DNA of 44,712 nucleotides from Thermotogaceae bacterium (GTDB lineage: Bacteria > Thermotogota > Thermotogae > B21-G9 > HyVt-16), in assembly GCA_029981435.1 (NCBI GenBank), contig JARRBB010000007.1:1-44712 (forward strand), in the 5' to 3' direction. The notes under the pieces were generated by a model. That model saw only the letters and a list, made by a program, of their open reading frames with translations. It ran no database searches and was not told the origin of the DNA. Below are positions 42,029 through 44,712 of this stretch, one piece after another; positions within the stretch are counted from its first letter, which is position 1; every line of letters begins with the position of its first letter. Position numbers and translations under genes: made by a program.

Positions 42029-43417
42029 TCATTCGCTTATAGTGAAAGTTATATACCTTCTAACACCATTTCTGTAGGTCATCAAAGCTACAACATCGCC
42101 ACTTTTAACTTTTGACATAGCTTCTTTCCAGTCGTTTAAATTTTCAATTTTCTTTCTATTCAAATACATTATAACATCTCCACGTCTAATACCAACCCTG
42201 TAAGCTGTACTGTCTGGTTCGACGTATTTAACTATGACACCTTCAATTCTATCAGGTATCGAAAATTCTTTTCTGTCACTCTCAGTTATGTTATCAACCG
42301 TTATACCAAACTTGCTGTATCCTTCTTCAACTGTAGCTACTTCTTCTTGCTGTTCGGAAAGTGTAACGTTAAATTGAATAGTTTTTCCATCTCTTTCAAC
42401 GACAATTTGGATTTCATCTCCGGGTGCATAAGAATGAACAATTGCGACTACATCTGAAGCGCTGGAAATTTTATTACCGTTTATTTCTTTTATTATATCA
42501 TTGACCTTTATACCTGCTTTATCCGCAGGCGAGCCTTCAACAACCTGTGTAACTATTGCACCTGAAGTTTCCTTAAGTCCAAGCGCTTTTGCAAGGTCCT
42601 GCGTCAGATCCTGTATGTAAACACCAAGATAAGCCTTTCTTATTTTACCTATATTGACAAGGTCGTTCAAAAATCTTTTCACTTTGTTTATAGGTATCGC
42701 AAATCCAAGATTAACAGCTTCAGTTGGATTTATTATCGCAGTGTTTATACCTATGACCTGTCCGTGAATGTTTAGCAAAGGCCCTCCACTGTTCCCTGGA
42801 TTTATCGCAGCATCTGTCTGTATAAGTTCGGTGTAATACCCTGAACCATCTGGCTTTGGTATCTTTCTGTTCAGAGCACTTATAACTCCAAGAGTGACAG
42901 TATGTTGCAATCCAAGTGGATTACCGATGGCTATCGCCCATTCACCTATTACAAGTTTATCGGAATCACCAAATTCGAGGGTTGGAAATTTTTCAGCTGA
43001 TTTAGTCTTGATCTTTATTACTGCTATATCTAACTCTGAATCACCGCCAACATATTCGGCATCGTATTTTTTACCATCGAGAAAGGTCACTGTTATCTGT
43101 TCAGCCTGATGAACGACATGCTCGTTAGTCAATATATAGCCCTTTGGATCAAAAACAAAACCTGAACCGACAGCTGTAGATTTTCTCTGAAATCCCCAGG
43201 GACTCTGATCTTCACCAAAGAATCTCTTGAAAAACTCATCTATGAAAGGATCGAAAGAGGTATAAGTTGTTCTCACCACGTCGATCTTAACAACGGCAGG
43301 AGAGGCATATTGAACCACCTTCACAACAGGACTTTCATAGTCCGGATTAACCATAGAGAAGGCGGAAAAAGCAAATGAAGCAATCAAAACTATTAACACT
43401 GCAGCAACTCTACGCAT
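42029..43417 (-). CDS. degP: HtrA/DegP family serine protease with two PDZ domains
   Basis: A 462-residue exported protease. A signal peptide covers residues 1-20. The trypsin-like domain has the triad His100 (LTNEHVV), Asp130 (ELDIAVIKI) and Ser210 (NPGNSGGPLL). PDZ1 lies about 265-355 (AYLGVYIQDL, with GSPADKAGIKVNDIIKEING). PDZ2 lies about 375-460 (YRVGIRRGDVIMYLNRKKI). Such proteases degrade or refold damaged proteins in the periplasm. The ATG follows AAGGAGGTATG. It lies 59 bases after the PIMT gene on the same strand and is followed by a terminator. The two stress-repair genes likely share a transcript. Confidence 0.95.
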   Translation of the reverse strand: MRRVAAVLIVLIASFAFSAFSMVNPDYESPVVKVVQYASPAVVKIDVVRTTYTSFDPFIDEFFKRFFGEDQSPWGFQRKSTAVGSGFVFDPKGYILTNEHVVHQAEQITVTFLDGKKYDAEYVGGDSELDIAVIKIKTKSAEKFPTLEFGDSDKLVIGEWAIAIGNPLGLQHTVTLGVISALNRKIPKPDGSGYYTELIQTDAAINPGNSGGPLLNIHGQVIGINTAIINPTEAVNLGFAIPINKVKRFLNDLVNIGKIRKAYLGVYIQDLTQDLAKALGLKETSGAIVTQVVEGSPADKAGIKVNDIIKEINGNKISSASDVVAIVHSYAPGDEIQIVVERDGKTIQFNVTLSEQQEEVATVEEGYSKFGITVDNITESDRKEFSIPDRIEGVIVKYVEPDSTAYRVGIRRGDVIMYLNRKKIENLNDWKEAMSKVKSGDVVALMTYRNGVRRYITFTISE

Positions 43418-43476
43418 TTCACATACCTCCTTTTCTGTGATTTTTCAGGAATCATCGTTTCAATCTTTTGACGCAT

Positions 43477-44490
43477 TCAATTGGTTTTAGGTTCAATTTC
43501 AGGTTTTTCAGAAATGTAAGAAACTCTGAAAGTAAGATCGAATATGGAAGGTTCTCTTAAACTTCTCCAGAGAGAAAGAATTTTCATCATATTTTCAAGA
43601 ACTTTTTTACTGTAGAATTTCGCATATACATGAGAAAAAAGTGCCACATCTTCATTTCCCTCAAAGTACACCGTGAATCCAGATTTTCGGTACAGTGATA
43701 GCGTAACAATCTCGAGAAAAATTTCAAAATCTCTATGATAAAGCTCTTCGAGTTTTAACTCCGAAACTGGTCTCAAATTCAGAATTTCGTCTATATCTAT
43801 TCTTTTAAATACATTTTTTCGCCAAGCTAATTTTCCTTCTGCTCTTAAGAATTTTGAAGCAATCTCAACTTTTAAGAGAAAATCTCTGGAAGTTCTTTTC
43901 AGAAGACAAGTTGGATTCATATCCATAGTGTAGAAATTCAGTGGAAAACATATTTTTCCGTTTGTTTTTATCAAATAGGCAAAATCTTTCCTTGGAAAAT
44001 CTATTCCGACTGTTACCACTATGGAATCAAAAGGTGAGAAATCTCTGAGAGCTTCAGGGCTTCCATCGGAATTTATCACCAGTATGTTTTCTAAACCAAG
44101 CTTTTTGAAATTCTCTTTTGCGATTTCACAGAGTTCATCCCGCACTTCTACTGTTATTACTTTTCCTTCTTCACCCACTATTCTTGAAATAATCGCCGCA
44201 TTATAACCAGTGCCTGTACCTATTTCTAAAACATTGTCTCCTTTTTTTATACCCAGCATTTCTATCATTCTGGCCATCAAAGATGGTTGGCTTGAAGTAC
44301 TTACAACCTTACCGTCCTTCATATAAGTGACTATAACATCATCCGAGTAGACATCTGAAAGTGATGAATTATACGGTGCAAATACTTCCCTTGGTATTTC
44401 CAGAAAGGCTCTTTTAATTTCGACAGTATTGATATAACCAACTCTTTCAAGAAAATCCACAAATTCTTTTCTGAGTTTGAAACTGTCCAT
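43477..44490 (-). CDS. pcm: Protein-L-isoaspartate O-methyltransferase, long form
   Basis: A 337-residue PIMT that methylates damaged (isoaspartyl) residues with S-adenosylmethionine. IPREVFAPYN near 32-41, SSQPSLMARMIEML near 66-79 and the SAM loop VLEIGTGTGYNAA at 87-99 are family motifs. The catalytic core fills the first 210 residues. The C-terminal 125 residues are extra; the Thermotoga maritima enzyme is also long, with a similar extension. The ATG at 44490 overlaps the stop of the small coiled-coil gene (TGATG) with GAGGT in front, and the earlier in-frame start at 44508 lies inside that gene. Confidence 0.93.
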   Translation of the reverse strand: MDSFKLRKEFVDFLERVGYINTVEIKRAFLEIPREVFAPYNSSLSDVYSDDVIVTYMKDGKVVSTSSQPSLMARMIEMLGIKKGDNVLEIGTGTGYNAAIISRIVGEEGKVITVEVRDELCEIAKENFKKLGLENILVINSDGSPEALRDFSPFDSIVVTVGIDFPRKDFAYLIKTNGKICFPLNFYTMDMNPTCLLKRTSRDFLLKVEIASKFLRAEGKLAWRKNVFKRIDIDEILNLRPVSELKLEELYHRDFEIFLEIVTLSLYRKSGFTVYFEGNEDVALFSHVYAKFYSKKVLENMMKILSLWRSLREPSIFDLTFRVSYISEKPEIEPKTN

Positions 44491-44681
44491 CAACTTACCT
44501 CTTTCCACATTTTAGACTCTATCTTTTTGCCAACTTTGTTCAGAAGTTTCTTTTCCAATCTCAATTTTAACTCTTCAAGAATTTTTACCTCCTCATTCAA
44601 TTTTTGCGTTGTCTTCAACTCGTTCAGAAGCTTTTCTGATTTCTTTATAACCTTCAACAATTTTCTGACCTCAGCATCCAT
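44490..44681 (-). CDS. Small coiled-coil protein of unknown function
   Basis: A 63-residue, Lys- and Glu-rich protein with leucine heptads (LLKVIKKSEKLLNELKT and EELKLRLEKKLLNKV), probably a helical hairpin. No signal or cysteine is present. The ATG follows AAAGGGGTAAATCGGTTC, and the stop overlaps the pcm start, so translation may be coupled. I do not recognise a family. It could be a partner or regulator of PIMT, or the last gene of an operon that continues beyond the right edge. Confidence 0.65.
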   Translation of the reverse strand: MDAEVRKLLKVIKKSEKLLNELKTTQKLNEEVKILEELKLRLEKKLLNKVGKKIESKMWKEVS

Positions 44682-44712
44682 GAACCGATTTACCCCTTTC
44701 CCTTTTGCCTAC

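Noticed and set aside
1-44712. CRISPR array, tRNA, rRNA, insertion sequence or prophage
   Set aside because: I found no regularly spaced repeats, no cloverleaf-like T-loop sequence in the short gaps, and no transposase, integrase or phage protein.

Overview
The window looks like part of a chromosome from the order Thermotogales. I infer this from the protein families, from low-to-moderate GC, from strong GGAGGTG-type ribosome binding sites, from frequent TTG starts, and from very tight gene packing. Pseudothermotoga or a close relative is my best guess, but the genus is not proven. There are no tRNA or rRNA genes, no CRISPR array, no insertion sequence and no phage module. It is a housekeeping region, and its unusual points are small-scale: a minimal RnfB, a duplicated diaphorase module with a degenerate second copy, a homopolymer frameshift, and several structured leaders.

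Layout. (1) 1-5925, minus strand: a MalY/PatB-type PLP enzyme, a ROK glucokinase, a predicted lipoprotein, a secreted alpha/beta hydrolase, nicotinamidase, and nicotinate phosphoribosyltransferase cut by the window edge. (2) 6119-14129, plus strand: acylphosphatase, an MreB/Mbl-like actin homologue, then a flagellar run flgF, flgG, flgA, flgH, flgI, flgJ-like, flaG, fliD. (3) 14188-16272: an MBL-fold hydrolase, a TrmO-like protein and an orphan lipoprotein, bounded by strong hairpin terminators. (4) 16298-23827, minus strand: apt, pgi, rnfCDGEAB and an M20 peptidase in one apparent transcription unit. (5) 23996-28855, plus strand: NuoE-like, HndB-like and NuoF-like genes, then a second NuoE-like/NuoF-like pair, with a clear promoter at one end and a terminator at the other. 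(6) 28933-32116: birA, a HhH-GPD DNA glycosylase, a CBS-pair protein, an OsmC-type peroxidase and a DUF554 membrane protein; a 68-nt near-perfect palindrome lies in the CBS/OsmC divergent gap. (7) 32105-44681, minus strand: a small coiled-coil protein, a long-form protein-L-isoaspartate methyltransferase, an HtrA protease, a PEGA-repeat protein, then transketolase, RNase III, a radical SAM protein, SMC and a TolC-like protein joined by stop/start overlaps.

How the genes may fit together. The Rnf complex couples ferredoxin and NAD to an ion gradient. The NuoE/NuoF-like proteins resemble the flavin and iron-sulfur modules of electron-bifurcating hydrogenases of the HydABC type. Both concern the ferredoxin/NADH balance of sugar fermentation, and pgi, glcK and transketolase in the window belong to the carbon side. 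No hydrogenase catalytic subunit is present here, so the partner of the duplicated module is unknown from this sequence.
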